A stretch of DNA of 38,052 nt from Trichocoleus sp. FACHB-46 (GCF_014695385.1 NZ_JACJOD010000066.1:1-38052); one strand, 5' to 3'; counted from the first letter of the stretch, positions 1-7,672 are shown. Notes: a model not told the origin generated them from the letters alone. Numbers and translations: made by a program.

Positions 1-45
1 AGTTGGTGCAACGGCGTTGGGTAAATTAAGCCTAGATCCAACCAG
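1..45. repeat. Terminal direct repeat, left copy (circular-contig overlap)
   Basis: These 45 bases are identical to the final 45 bases (38008-38052). An exact end-to-end overlap in one orientation is what an assembler leaves on a closed circle, so the replicon is probably a circular plasmid of about 38,007 bp. The joined sequence is the intergenic stretch between the divergent Uma2 gene and the NERD remnant. Confidence 0.85.
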
Positions 46-66
46 TTCCAACGATTTTCAAACCTT

Positions 67-264
67 ATGGCAACCTTGATTCCCGCTTTGAATAGCTGCT
101 TATCTCGGATGACCGCTGGGGGAAAACGGTTAGCTGCCAGATTGGAGACAAAGCTGGAGGATGATTACTTGCTTTGGTATGACGTGCCAATTGGCCCGAA
201 GCAGTTACACCCAGATTTTATTGTTCTGCACCCCATTTCTTCTCTATCTAGATTTCGAAATTGA
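67..264 (+). pseudogene. N-terminal remnant of a NERD-domain (nuclease-related) helicase-like protein
   Basis: The reading frame opens with MATLIPALNSCLSRMTAGGK and continues through LLWYDVPIGPKQLHPDFIVL. This resembles the start of the NERD domain found at the N-terminus of large cyanobacterial UvrD-like helicases. After about 56 residues (near base 234) the similarity stops abruptly and eight unrelated residues lead to a stop. Full-length relatives run to many hundreds of residues, so this is a broken 5' fragment. It ends head-on against the 3' end of the Nudix gene, which suggests that gene's block replaced the rest. Family recognition is from memory of the motif pattern; the truncation is directly visible. 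Confidence 0.55.
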
Positions 265-946
265 AGCCCTTTTCTTTAAGCTTCTCGTACTTCTTCTCAT
301 TGAAGCTGTATAGCTTCGCAGGTCTGTGATGGACTTCTCCTTGAACTTCATTTAAGTCAACTAAAAGATCCATACTACGGAACTTTCTCAGAAAATTCCT
401 TTTATCTAGTTTTTGTCCAAGTATACTTTCGTAAAGTTTCTGCAACTGAGAAAAAGTAAATTTTTTAGGTAAAAGTTCAAAGCCAATAGGCTGATACCGC
501 ACCTTATTTCTAAGCCTTTCAATTGCTTTATCTACGATTTCTTGATGATCAAAAGCTAGATCAGGTAAATCAGTAGTAGAAAACCATTGAGCTTCGCTCG
601 CATCAGTAGCAGCTCTAAGTGAATGCTCACTTAAATTGACTAAAGCGTAGTAAGCAACTGAGGCTACCCACTCACGTGGATCTCTATTTTTTGATCCAAA
701 AGTATAAAGCTGTTCTAAGAATATGTTTTCGACCCCTGCCTCTTCATGCAGTTCCCTTCGAGCAGCATCTTCCAGGGACTCATCTTTATCCATGCGCATG
801 AAGCCACCAGGAAGTGCCCATTTATCTTTAAATGGAGAATTTCTTCGTTGTATCAAAAGTATCTTTAAAGTCTCTTTATCATCTAGCCCGAATACCACAC
901 AGTCTACAGATAAGGCTGGTCGAGGATATTTGTAAGAGTAAAGCAT
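248..946 (-). CDS. Nudix hydrolase with C-terminal winged helix, NrtR-like regulator
   Basis: This 232-residue protein has an N-terminal Nudix domain. Its box runs from G48 to V72 and contains [10 protein letters not shown], with an apparent two-residue insertion between the conserved Gly and Glu. The C-terminal part (about 158-225) has the winged-helix pattern of NrtR, the ADP-ribose-sensing repressor of NAD metabolism genes. The opening [18 protein letters not shown] is typical of NrtR-type proteins. The frame remains open upstream to 1006, but that extension would code through the palindromic operators, so I chose the ATG at 946; its ribosome binding site is weak. The Nudix box looks catalytically complete, so it may hydrolyse ADP-ribose, sense it, or both. 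It diverges from the DUF4917/SIR2-like gene and probably controls that gene and itself. Confidence 0.8.
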   Translation of the reverse strand: MLYSYKYPRPALSVDCVVFGLDDKETLKILLIQRRNSPFKDKWALPGGFMRMDKDESLEDAARRELHEEAGVENIFLEQLYTFGSKNRDPREWVASVAYYALVNLSEHSLRAATDASEAQWFSTTDLPDLAFDHQEIVDKAIERLRNKVRYQPIGFELLPKKFTFSQLQKLYESILGQKLDKRNFLRKFRSMDLLVDLNEVQGEVHHRPAKLYSFNEKKYEKLKEKGFNFEI

Positions 947-972
947 TACACGCAGTGGTGGGATGAATATAT

Positions 973-1019
973 TGACACAAAGGATATTTGTGTTATATTG
1001 ACACAAAGTCTTAGTGTCA
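973..1019. promoter_or_regulatory. Double palindromic operator between the Nudix and DUF4917 genes
   Basis: Two related inverted repeats lie side by side. The first is TGACACAAA (973-981) facing TTTGTGTTA (987-995) with one mismatch. The second is TGACAC (999-1004) facing a perfect GTGTCA (1014-1019). The 14-mer ATATTGACACAAAG occurs twice (969-982 and 995-1008), 26 bp apart. Sites of about 21-23 bp with dyad symmetry fit a dimeric winged-helix repressor such as NrtR. The position between divergent genes suggests autoregulation plus control of the DUF4917 gene. Binding is inferred. Confidence 0.65.
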
Positions 1020-1099
1020 TATTTACATTATCCCACATACAGTGACGAAGAGACGCAGTCTCTTTGAACGAATAACCTAAATCAACATAGAGAATTAAG

Positions 1100-2131
1100 A
1101 TGAATAACATTCACCAGTGGAACGAGATTTCTAACAGTTTTAAGCAGGGCTTGATCTTAGGAAACGGAGCAAGTATTGCAGTTCATGGACAATTTAATTA
1201 CAAAAATCTTTTTCAAAATGCTATTGAGAGAGGCTTCATCAGCGAAGATATAGAAAAAATCTTCAGTCATTTAGAAACTGAAGATTTTGAACTAGTTTTA
1301 AAGCTTTTATGGCACACATATAGTATTAACCAGGCATTAGATATTCAAGATGGACGAACCAACCTTGCATATCAGTTAGTTAGAGATGCTTTAATAAAGG
1401 CAGTACGAGAAATTCATATTAACTATGATGATGTCAAAGAAAATGACCTACCAAATATTGCAAGTTTTTTAAGGGGCTTTAAAACAATAGTTTCGCTAAA
1501 CTATGATTTGTTAGTTTATTGGGCAATGATGTATAACAATGACCAGATTGGACAAGAAAAAATATTCAAAGATTGCTTTCTAGATAGTAAATTCCGAGAT
1601 GACTGGCAGTTTTTTAGAAAACCTCATCGCCGAGAAGATCCAGTTCTTGTTTTTTACCCGCATGGTAATCTCAGTCTAGTAACCAACATCTTTGGGGAGG
1701 AAATAAAAGTTAAATCTAATAAACGTCAACTGCTTGAGACAATTATATCTAAGTGGGAAAGAGGCTCTCACACTCCTCTTTTCGTCAGTGAGGGAAATTC
1801 TGAACAAAAGGCTAGTGCTATTCAGCGTAGCCCCTATCTAAGAACGGTTTATCAAGAGGTTTTAAGAAATCTTGGCTCTAACATAGCGATATATGGATGG
1901 TCTATGAATGATCAAGATCAACATATTCTTAAAGCTATAAGTCAAGGAAGGAATAAAGTCAAAGCCTTAGCTATTTCTGTACGTACAAATTCAGGAAGTA
2001 TTGAAGAAAAATGTAACGAAATCACTAAAAAAGTAAAAACATTCTTAATTGATCCGGAGCTAGAAATTATCTTTTTCGATTCGGCTAGTGAGGGATGCTG
2101 GGTTAATTCTCCCTGTGCTATGGCAGCATAG
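1100..2131 (+). CDS. DUF4917 family protein with SIR2-like nucleotide-binding motifs
   Basis: This 343-residue protein has the order of motifs expected of a SIR2-like Rossmann fold: GNGAS at 21-25 after a hydrophobic strand, SLNYD at 132-136, YPHGN at 186-190, and YGWSMNDQDQHI at 265-276. I recognise the overall pattern as DUF4917, whose function is not established. SIR2 domains in bacterial defence proteins commonly cleave NAD+, so an NADase or ADP-ribose-generating role is plausible but inferred. The region is visibly AT-richer than the plasmid backbone, suggesting separate acquisition. It diverges from an NrtR-like Nudix gene across a 153-bp gap holding palindromic operators. I assume the effector is normally kept off by that regulator. 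No transmembrane segment or signal peptide is visible. Confidence 0.7.
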   Translation: MNNIHQWNEISNSFKQGLILGNGASIAVHGQFNYKNLFQNAIERGFISEDIEKIFSHLETEDFELVLKLLWHTYSINQALDIQDGRTNLAYQLVRDALIKAVREIHINYDDVKENDLPNIASFLRGFKTIVSLNYDLLVYWAMMYNNDQIGQEKIFKDCFLDSKFRDDWQFFRKPHRREDPVLVFYPHGNLSLVTNIFGEEIKVKSNKRQLLETIISKWERGSHTPLFVSEGNSEQKASAIQRSPYLRTVYQEVLRNLGSNIAIYGWSMNDQDQHILKAISQGRNKVKALAISVRTNSGSIEEKCNEITKKVKTFLIDPELEIIFFDSASEGCWVNSPCAMAA

Positions 2132-2249
2132 CTGTGCGACATATTAACTACTACACATTTCACCCCGGCCAACGACCGGGCGAGCCAGCTTTTTACGCAA
2201 TTATAATCCTGGTTTTAGTAACGTAGTTCCAATAGTTTGACCCTTGTAC

Positions 2250-2273
2250 ATCGTAAAATTGTAATTTTACGAT
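2250..2273. promoter_or_regulatory. 24-bp palindrome directly upstream of the first mini-recombinase
   Basis: ATCGTAAAATT (2250-2260) is followed by GT and then its perfect reverse complement AATTTTACGAT (2263-2273). It ends 10 bp before the ATG at 2284, in the ribosome-binding region. It could be an operator for autoregulation, a recombination core site for the adjacent recombinase, or an mRNA hairpin limiting translation. No matching palindrome precedes the paralogue at 17201. Confidence 0.6.
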
Positions 2274-2283
2274 ATAAATTCCC

Positions 2284-2847
2284 ATGAAGGTCAACCGCCA
2301 CGGCAAAGCTAAACTCCTCACTCCCAGTGAAGTCACCCAACTATTTGAAGTGCGTCTGACCAATCCAAGGGACAGAGCTTTGTTTGGCGTCTGTTTCTAC
2401 ACAGGTTGCCGCATTGCCGAAGCCTGCTCCCTTAGAACTGAGGACATCTACGGACCTGGGGGTGTGCGATCGCGACTGACACTCAGGAAGGGCAATACCA
2501 AAGGAAAGCGATCTACCCGCTCCATTCCAGTGAGGGCAGAACTTGCCGCATTGTTAGCAGCCCATCAATCAAGCGCCGGAAAAATCTATGTCTTCCCCGG
2601 TCGTTGGGGCCGGGGGCACATTCACCCAGACTCAACAGCGGCAATTCTGAGGGGAGCATTCGAGGCATTAGGAATTGAAGGGGCTAGTACCCACAGTTTC
2701 AGAAGAACTGCTTTAACTAGGATGTCGAACTTGGGTACACCTTTACGGGTAATTCAAGAGATCTCCGGGCACGAAAGTTTGGCTGCACTGCAAGAGTACC
2801 TGGAGGTTTCGGATGAGCAGTTGGAACAGGCGATCGCTCAGTTGTGA
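2284..2847 (+). CDS. Tyrosine recombinase, catalytic domain only (copy 1)
   Basis: This 187-residue protein is a XerC/D-type tyrosine recombinase that lacks the usual N-terminal core-binding domain. The catalytic set is visible: R43 in TGCRIAEA, probable K75 in the beta-hairpin, H137 and R140 in HSFRR, H163 in SGHES, and Y172 in EYLEV. Normal phage integrases and Xer proteins are about 300 residues. The pattern is well preserved and the paralogue at 17201 has the same length and the same opening MKV..HG.AK, so this is a stable short form and not a truncation. Likely roles are plasmid multimer resolution or cassette mobility. A 24-bp palindrome lies immediately upstream. Confidence 0.85.
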   Translation: MKVNRHGKAKLLTPSEVTQLFEVRLTNPRDRALFGVCFYTGCRIAEACSLRTEDIYGPGGVRSRLTLRKGNTKGKRSTRSIPVRAELAALLAAHQSSAGKIYVFPGRWGRGHIHPDSTAAILRGAFEALGIEGASTHSFRRTALTRMSNLGTPLRVIQEISGHESLAALQEYLEVSDEQLEQAIAQL

Positions 2848-3007
2848 GAGCAGAAAACAAAGGGTGCCAACAGCCTTTTTGCAGTTTTATGCTGAATTTG
2901 TAGGCCGTACTATTCACGATGCTATTCAATTCAAGGCGTGATATTCCTTGCTTATAAATGGCACTTTTGTGGGTGTCAGTAACCGTGGTATTTGAAGCAG
3001 GTACATT

Positions 3008-3295
3008 ATGAATTCAGAAATGGATGATGACGAAATCCGAGTTCTAGGAAAGACAGGCCAAACGGTTGTGTATGTTTTTCCGAGCGGAGGAGCTGAAGCG
3101 TTGAGAGGTGAACTGCCATCCGAATCCGAGTCTTCCCAGAATTTACTCACTGAACGACTTATAGAAGCAGGATTAATCTCAGCTAGCCAAAGAGATATTG
3201 CCTTGCGTGACCAGCAGATTACAGGTATGCAGTTGAGCGAAGTCTTGATCGCACGAGGCTGGATTACTGAAGAAAAGCTACAAGCATTTTTGTAG
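3008..3295 (+). CDS. Small protein with MshEN/GspE-N-like C-terminal domain
   Basis: The protein has 95 residues. The first 45 are acidic and low in structure. Residues about 46-95 carry the repeat-like helix pattern LIEAGLISASQRDIAL...ITGMQLSEVL...WITEEKL, which resembles the N-terminal domain of type II secretion/pilus ATPases (MshEN, GspE-N) and the cyanobacterial DUF2949 proteins. MshEN domains can bind cyclic di-GMP, but this copy is short and a ligand cannot be assigned from sequence. No ATPase domain follows, so it is a stand-alone module. It lies between the mini-recombinase and the partition operon, with AT-rich gaps of 160 and 213 bp on either side and no evidence of co-transcription. 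The domain match is moderate and the function unknown. Confidence 0.55.
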   Translation: MNSEMDDDEIRVLGKTGQTVVYVFPSGGAEALRGELPSESESSQNLLTERLIEAGLISASQRDIALRDQQITGMQLSEVLIARGWITEEKLQAFL

Positions 3296-3508
3296 AGAAT
3301 ACCTTGCCTAAGTACCACTTATTCCCGCATAATAATCACTTCTTATAAAGGTATTAAAGGTTAAAGCCTTAATGCTTTTACTGCGTTATTGTAAGTAGTT
3401 GTTGAAGCTTCTCCGGTTATAGCTGCTCTCATATGCTTAAGCTTTATTGACAAAATACATAAACGTCTAATACTTTTATAGAAATAAAGAATTAAACCAT
3501 TAACCTAT

Positions 3509-4240
3509 ATGCTTAAAATTGCCGTATTCAACTTCAAAGGCGGCACTGGCAAATCCACTACGGCTCTAAACCTGGGAGCATTCCTCGCCAAGTCTAAGTT
3601 CAATACCCTAGCGATCGACTTGGATGGACAGCGCACCTTGAGCTTTGGTTTGGGATTGGATGGACAAGAGCCGACTGCTCTAGATTGGCTAACTAGTGAT
3701 GAGGCGATCGCACCCCTAACAACCTCAGTTAAGAATCTTTCGCTCATCCCCGGTGACATTGGGATGTTTAGGCTGACTGCCGAAGCTGACCTGTTCACCT
3801 CATCCCTTAATGGTCTAATGCCTTTAGGGTATGGTGTGATATTAATGGACTGTCCACCCAGTTTGAGCGTGGCATCAGTCCAAGCAATCCTCAGCAGCGA
3901 TCGAGTGTTGGTTCCGACCCTCTGTGAGCCTGCTGCACTCAAGGGATTATCTGAGGCGATCGCCCTCATCCGTGGTGAGAACCCAGATATTCCAATTGAG
4001 GTGCTGAGGACTCGCTACAAACCTAGGCTGGTGCTGACGAGAGAAGCTGATGACTTACTGATCGAGTCTGCCGCTGACCTAGGCTATCGATTACTCCACA
4101 CCACGATTCCAGAAAACATCCAGGTTGCCGAGTCGATTGCCCAACAACAACCAGTGGCAGATTACGCCTCTAGTTCGAGTGGGGCACTGGCTTATCGATC
4201 GCTGACTAAGGAATGCACAAAGCTATGGGGGCTTAAGTAA
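3509..4240 (+). CDS. parA: ParA-family partition ATPase
   Basis: This 243-residue protein has the deviant Walker A KGGTGKST (10-17) with the ParA/MinD signature lysine K10, a Walker A' segment AIDLDGQRTLS around 35-45, and Walker B ILMDCPP with D114. ParA ATPases form dynamic gradients on the nucleoid that position plasmid copies before division. The protein lacks an N-terminal HTH, which is the shorter, type Ib-like form; such operons are often regulated by the partner protein. The next gene starts at the last base of this stop codon (TAATG, 4238-4242), indicating translational coupling. The upstream 213 bp are AT-rich and presumably hold the promoter. Confidence 0.92.
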   Translation: MLKIAVFNFKGGTGKSTTALNLGAFLAKSKFNTLAIDLDGQRTLSFGLGLDGQEPTALDWLTSDEAIAPLTTSVKNLSLIPGDIGMFRLTAEADLFTSSLNGLMPLGYGVILMDCPPSLSVASVQAILSSDRVLVPTLCEPAALKGLSEAIALIRGENPDIPIEVLRTRYKPRLVLTREADDLLIESAADLGYRLLHTTIPENIQVAESIAQQQPVADYASSSSGALAYRSLTKECTKLWGLK

Positions 4241-4638
4241 TGAGTAATAAAAGAATGGGTGGACTGGGAAAGCTGAGCGACTTTGGTAAAACAGCTAAGA
4301 CTCAATCTCAACCAGAGCCAGTGGTAGCTGAGGAGCCAAAGATTGAAGAAGTAACTGCTCCCCCTCCTGATTCAACGTCACACCCTGCACCTCAGAAACA
4401 AGGTGACGACAAGGGGAAGCTCGTCCCTATCAACATCAAGATTACTCGCCGTCAGCATGAGTGGCTCAATGACACTGCCCGAACTGTGCGGGAAAACAAC
4501 TCTGAGCCTGTGCCTCCAAATGAGCGGGTATTCCCCCAGCACTTGATTGGAGCAGCGATCGACTTACTCCAAGCTAGCAGTGTGGAGTGGAGCCAAGTCA
4601 AGAATGTTGAGGAACTACGAAAGATATTAAACCTTTAG
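4240..4638 (+). CDS. Putative partition partner (ParB/ParG-like centromere-binding protein)
   Basis: The 132-residue product overlaps the parA stop by one base. Residues 1-60 are rich in Gly, Pro, Glu and Lys and are likely disordered; such tails in ParG/Omega-type partners stimulate ParA. Residues about 68-132 (LVPINIKITRRQHEWLNDTA...) begin with a beta-strand-like IKIT segment followed by helices, consistent with a ribbon-helix-helix DNA-binding fold. There is no ParB HTH or CTPase domain. Function is inferred from position and architecture. The stop codon overlaps the first of four 8-bp direct repeats (4634-4665), a candidate binding site. Confidence 0.65.
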   Translation: MSNKRMGGLGKLSDFGKTAKTQSQPEPVVAEEPKIEEVTAPPPDSTSHPAPQKQGDDKGKLVPINIKITRRQHEWLNDTARTVRENNSEPVPPNERVFPQHLIGAAIDLLQASSVEWSQVKNVEELRKILNL

Positions 4639-4665
4639 AGGTTTAGAGGTTTAGAAGCTTAGAGT
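4634..4665. repeat. Four tandem 8-bp repeats after parAB, candidate centromere
   Basis: The units are TTTAGAGG, TTTAGAGG, TTTAGAAG and CTTAGAGT, head to tail with no spacer. The array starts inside the partner gene's stop codon. Short iterated sites next to parAB-type operons are commonly bound by RHH partner proteins. That role here is inferred from position. Confidence 0.55.
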
Positions 4666-4829
4666 ATAAGGCTACTAACTCCTTAAACTATTTGATACTC
4701 AACTATTACCTTAATGAAGTGGCGATAAAGGCAAAGTTAAATCCAGGCTTGAGTTCTTGAGATTTGCTAGCTTGGTGCTACTTCACAGAGACTTTCAATA
4801 GCACACTATTCCTTGATGGAGACTCACTC

Positions 4830-5390
4830 ATGCGACTCTCAAAGACGCTCATCCTCGGTGTGGCGACCAGCTTCCTGGTGGTCATGGGCGGCACGGGGAT
4901 GGCGCGGGAATGTGCCGAGAGCTACAATCGCATCCCGATGTATGCGTATCAGAACTTCCTAGTCAACTGGGACGAGCAGGCCGAGCCGCGATTCTACGCG
5001 ATGATCCGGACGCCCCAAGAGTACGACCAGGTGTTCCATCCCGCACCGATCGCCGGTGATCCCCGCCCGTTCCATCCGGAGGCGAGTCTGTACGAGAAGA
5101 GCCAAATCCTCATGGTGGCGCACGTGTTCGCTGCATCTCCCGATCCGTCGAAGGCGGACCGAATTTTCGAAGTTGAGCGGGTGACGACCAAAGCGGGGGA
5201 GTTGACGCTGCGTTATCGACTGAAGCGCCCGAAGTCCGACGTTGACGCTGCGCAGTTCAAGTTCTTCCTGGCCATCCAAGTGCCGAGAGCGAATTATCGG
5301 AAAGTGACGATCTTCGAGGATGGGAAGCTTGTTGGACAGCTCAAGCCGTCCGAGGGGCTATGGACTGTCCCGAAGCCAGCCCCGGAGTGA
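4830..5390 (+). CDS. Exported protein of unknown function, GC-rich and probably acquired
   Basis: I use the ATG at 4830 (186 residues) because GGAG lies about 8-10 bases upstream and a clear signal peptide begins there (MRLSKTLILGVATSFLVV...). The longer frame from 4764 adds 22 non-signal-like residues. The mature part has no transmembrane segment and no motif I recognise; it is mixed alpha/beta with many Pro and aromatic residues, and ends in a Pro-rich tail. Base composition is strikingly GC-rich with G/C third positions, unlike both neighbours, and it lacks the HIP1 octamer GCGATCGC. This points to recent arrival from a high-GC donor, perhaps a proteobacterium. It stands alone, about 350 bp upstream of a strong terminator. 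Confidence 0.7.
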   Translation: MRLSKTLILGVATSFLVVMGGTGMARECAESYNRIPMYAYQNFLVNWDEQAEPRFYAMIRTPQEYDQVFHPAPIAGDPRPFHPEASLYEKSQILMVAHVFAASPDPSKADRIFEVERVTTKAGELTLRYRLKRPKSDVDAAQFKFFLAIQVPRANYRKVTIFEDGKLVGQLKPSEGLWTVPKPAPE

Positions 5391-5739
5391 GGTGGGGTTA
5401 GCAACGGGGGTGGGTAATAAACAGACCAGAGTTTACCAGTCCGCTTGGTGCACGCAAGGGTTAGCTGACGATCATAGTGAGGTCAGCGGCTCTCTCGTCT
5501 TACCAAATCTACGGCACCAATAATTCCCTCCTTTCAGAAGCAGCCCCTTTTAGACATGCCCGTAAACAAACTCATCCGCTTTAGGAAGAATTGAGACGTT
5601 GATTTAGAAACGAATTTATTTACAGATATTGAGTAGTGGAAGCTGCATTTTGGTTTGGGCAAGGGAAGAGTAAATAAAACGACCGAATATTTGACAGGTT
5701 GATGTGAGGTAAAGGATTTGCAGTCCTTTCATGGAAATA

Positions 5740-5790
5740 GTAAAGCGCCCTCTAGCTATAGGTTGTAGAGAGCGCTTTACTTTTCTTTCC
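5740..5790 (+). terminator. Strong rho-independent terminator
   Basis: A 15-bp stem (5740-5754 with 5766-5780) has one mismatch and an 11-base loop, and is followed by the T-rich run TTTTCTTTCC. The nearest plus-strand gene is the exported protein ending at 5390, but the 350-bp gap means it could instead end an unannotated transcript. Confidence 0.75.
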
Positions 5791-5848
5791 TAAACTTTGC
5801 CTAAATATCACTAGAGATCCCCTACACTTTGGGTTTCTGACCCCTACA

Positions 5849-5935
5849 ACCCCAAGGCAGGCTTTAGCTTAAAGTCCTGGTATATCAGGGATTTCAATCA
5901 TTCTCAGTAGCTGGGATATCAACAGTATCTCAATC
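5849..5935. repeat. Dispersed intergenic repeat, left copy
   Basis: It contains ACCCCAAGGCAGG (5849-5861) and a 28-bp stretch (5908-5935, including GATATCAACAGTATCTCAAT) that recur in the same order at 6987-7075. The 28-bp part differs from the right copy at one base. The two copies flank the membrane-protein gene at 6054-6770. Confidence 0.65.
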
Positions 5936-6053
5936 GCTTAAGCGCAGCGATCGCTCTAATTGAATAGGCGGTCTAACAACCTTTGTGCCTCAACCGATCA
6001 TATCTAGACATTCCGGTACAGCGGCTTGTTAGACCGCTCTTTGCTCAATAGAA

Positions 6054-6770
6054 CTATAGTCTCTTGCCTGGTAGTCGCTCAGCTAAAATACGGCTTACTA
6101 CCTCTTTATGTTTTGCAGGAATAGGCAGGCTTGTAAAGCCTGGCGATAGAGGAAAGCGTGGCTTGAATCGAACCGTCAACACATTTAATTTATCTGTTTC
6201 CCAAGCATACGAATTTATTCTTTGCCATCTGATGAGTGAATACATGAAACAAATACCGTTCTCTCTAAACTCAAGTTTATTTAAGCCTAGAGCCATAGAG
6301 AAACTAGCGAACGACCACCAAAAGATGAGTTTAGATATTTCTAGTTCCAGGGTAGTATATTCCGGAATTCCATTTAGAGCTGGCGTAAAAAATAACCATG
6401 TCTGAATAACTGCAAGTACAACTTGAATCAAGCCAATCCAGAATATAATTTTGCTCTTTAGAGTTCTTCCCACATCTGCTAATAAAGAACCAACTTCTTG
6501 CTTTCTAAAAAACCAGCTAATCCATCTTGTACTAATCGCAACAGCAGATAGGATGTAGAAGCTTATCCAACCATAGCGGCCTAATAGTTGAATTACAAAG
6601 AAAAGGGCAAATCCAGATAGAAGCCCAAATAAGATCCAAGCAGTTGCATAGCGAAAATTTCTACGGGCAGCTTTGCGTCCTACTATTCGTTCTGCTGCTA
6701 TGTAGTTAAACAAAACTGAGCCAGCTATCAGAACTACAAAAAAGATTAAGAAATCCAAAAACCACCCCAT
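6054..6770 (-). CDS. Multi-pass membrane protein with DUF5673-like C-terminal domain
   Basis: The 238-residue product has hydrophobic helices near residues 4-24, 45-65, 68-85, 108-130 and 145-165, followed by a soluble domain of about 75 residues. That tail (FRENGICFMYSLIRWQRINSY...TVRFKPR) resembles the PH-like DUF5673 domain found on cyanobacterial membrane proteins. The start is supported by GAGG upstream of the ATG at 6770. Function is unknown; membrane-associated sensing or scaffolding would fit but is inference. It stands alone between two copies of an intergenic repeat, so it may have moved as a unit. The family name is recalled, not verified. Confidence 0.65.
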   Translation of the reverse strand: MGWFLDFLIFFVVLIAGSVLFNYIAAERIVGRKAARRNFRYATAWILFGLLSGFALFFVIQLLGRYGWISFYILSAVAISTRWISWFFRKQEVGSLLADVGRTLKSKIIFWIGLIQVVLAVIQTWLFFTPALNGIPEYTTLELEISKLIFWWSFASFSMALGLNKLEFRENGICFMYSLIRWQRINSYAWETDKLNVLTVRFKPRFPLSPGFTSLPIPAKHKEVVSRILAERLPGKRL

Positions 6771-7237
6771 AACATTTTCCTCAACTCAATAAGTTTTGGC
6801 ATAATCACCTGAAATAGGGGGAGTTATGTCGAAACTTGCTGTATATTCCCCCCAAAAAAAGTCCCTTTCCATCAGCCTATCATTTCCAAACTTGTCGTTG
6901 GCTCATATCCAAGGCAGTATCAACTATGAGCTCTTTTAAACTGTAGTGTCTGGATTGAAAGAGCGATCGCAGTGTAGCTCCCTATTACCCCAAGGCAGGA
7001 ATTTATTGTTTGAAACTACCCGATAGCAAGAGTTTTCAGTATCTCAATAGCTGAGATATCAACAGTATCTCAATCATGAGAGTAAGGGCGATCACAGAGT
7101 TAGCCTTCGCCGCTACCCTGCTAGTACAAAGTGGACTGGATTGTGGTTCCACCACTCAAAAGATGTACTTTTTTGACAACCTACCGTTCTATTTCTTCAC
7201 AAATGGTTGCATGCCTCATAAACGTATAAATAAAGCC
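6771..7237. other. Intergenic region carrying the right repeat copy
   Basis: No coding frame is convincing. The upstream part should hold the promoter of the membrane-protein gene. The right copy of the dispersed repeat occupies 6987-7075. Confidence 0.5.
6987..7075. repeat. Dispersed intergenic repeat, right copy
   Basis: ACCCCAAGGCAGG recurs at 6987-6999 and the 28-bp unit at 7048-7075. In this copy CAGTATCTCAAT occurs twice (7037-7048 and 7063-7074), surrounding a small inverted repeat ATCTCA/TGAGAT. It is in the same orientation as the left copy. Confidence 0.65.
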
Positions 7238-7672
7238 TCATCGTGAGTGTAAATTGCTAATAACCGATATCAGAAAAGACGATATTGAAATCAACAGAGA
7301 GGTCATTGCTATTGAGGTTGTTCGCCAGTATTTTCGCTCCTCATGACGCAACGTTGCTAATACACTCGTCATGTAAGGGAAATTGATGCAGCTAGTTTCC
7401 TGTTGTTCTCCAACGCCTATCGAGCGTAAAAAAAAGTTGACGGAGAGATTGTCATCTTTCTTATAACCAAACTTTTTCTCAAAGTGATAATACAAACGAT
7501 TGAATACAATATCCGTTTCAGTTTGAAGTTTTTTTGCCATTAAAGGAACATCAATTGGAACGAATGCTTTCTTCAACCTACTGGGTGATTCTTGTTTAAA
7601 GCTAATGTATTTGTCGAAATACATTTTATAGATCATATTCAAGACCTCGAGGTCTGTAGGCAACTTCTGCAT
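7238..7672 (-). CDS. Hypothetical protein with C-terminal membrane anchor
   Basis: The 144-residue product is Lys/Tyr/Phe-rich and predicted helical through residue 115. It ends in a single hydrophobic helix (SIAMTSLLISISSFLISVIS, about 120-139) followed by a short polar tail, the layout of a tail-anchored or C-terminally anchored protein. I recognise no family. AT-rich composition and the absence of HIP1 sites set it apart from the cyanobacterial backbone. It sits just downstream, on the same strand, of a decayed serine recombinase, so it could be cargo of a former mobile element. The start has only a weak ribosome-binding match. Confidence 0.5.
   Translation of the reverse strand: MQKLPTDLEVLNMIYKMYFDKYISFKQESPSRLKKAFVPIDVPLMAKKLQTETDIVFNRLYYHFEKKFGYKKDDNLSVNFFLRSIGVGEQQETSCINFPYMTSVLATLRHEERKYWRTTSIAMTSLLISISSFLISVISNLHSR

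Larger units (their letters stand above)
5391..6053. other. Intergenic region with a terminator and a repeat copy
   Basis: No convincing coding frame is present on either strand. The visible contents are a strong terminator (5740-5790) and the left copy of a dispersed repeat (5849-5935). The segment 5391-5740 shows nothing I can name. Confidence 0.5.

Noticed and set aside
2164-2180. CCCGG/CCGGG hairpin as terminator of the DUF4917 gene
   Set aside because: The stem has only five pairs and no adjacent T run, so it is too weak to call.
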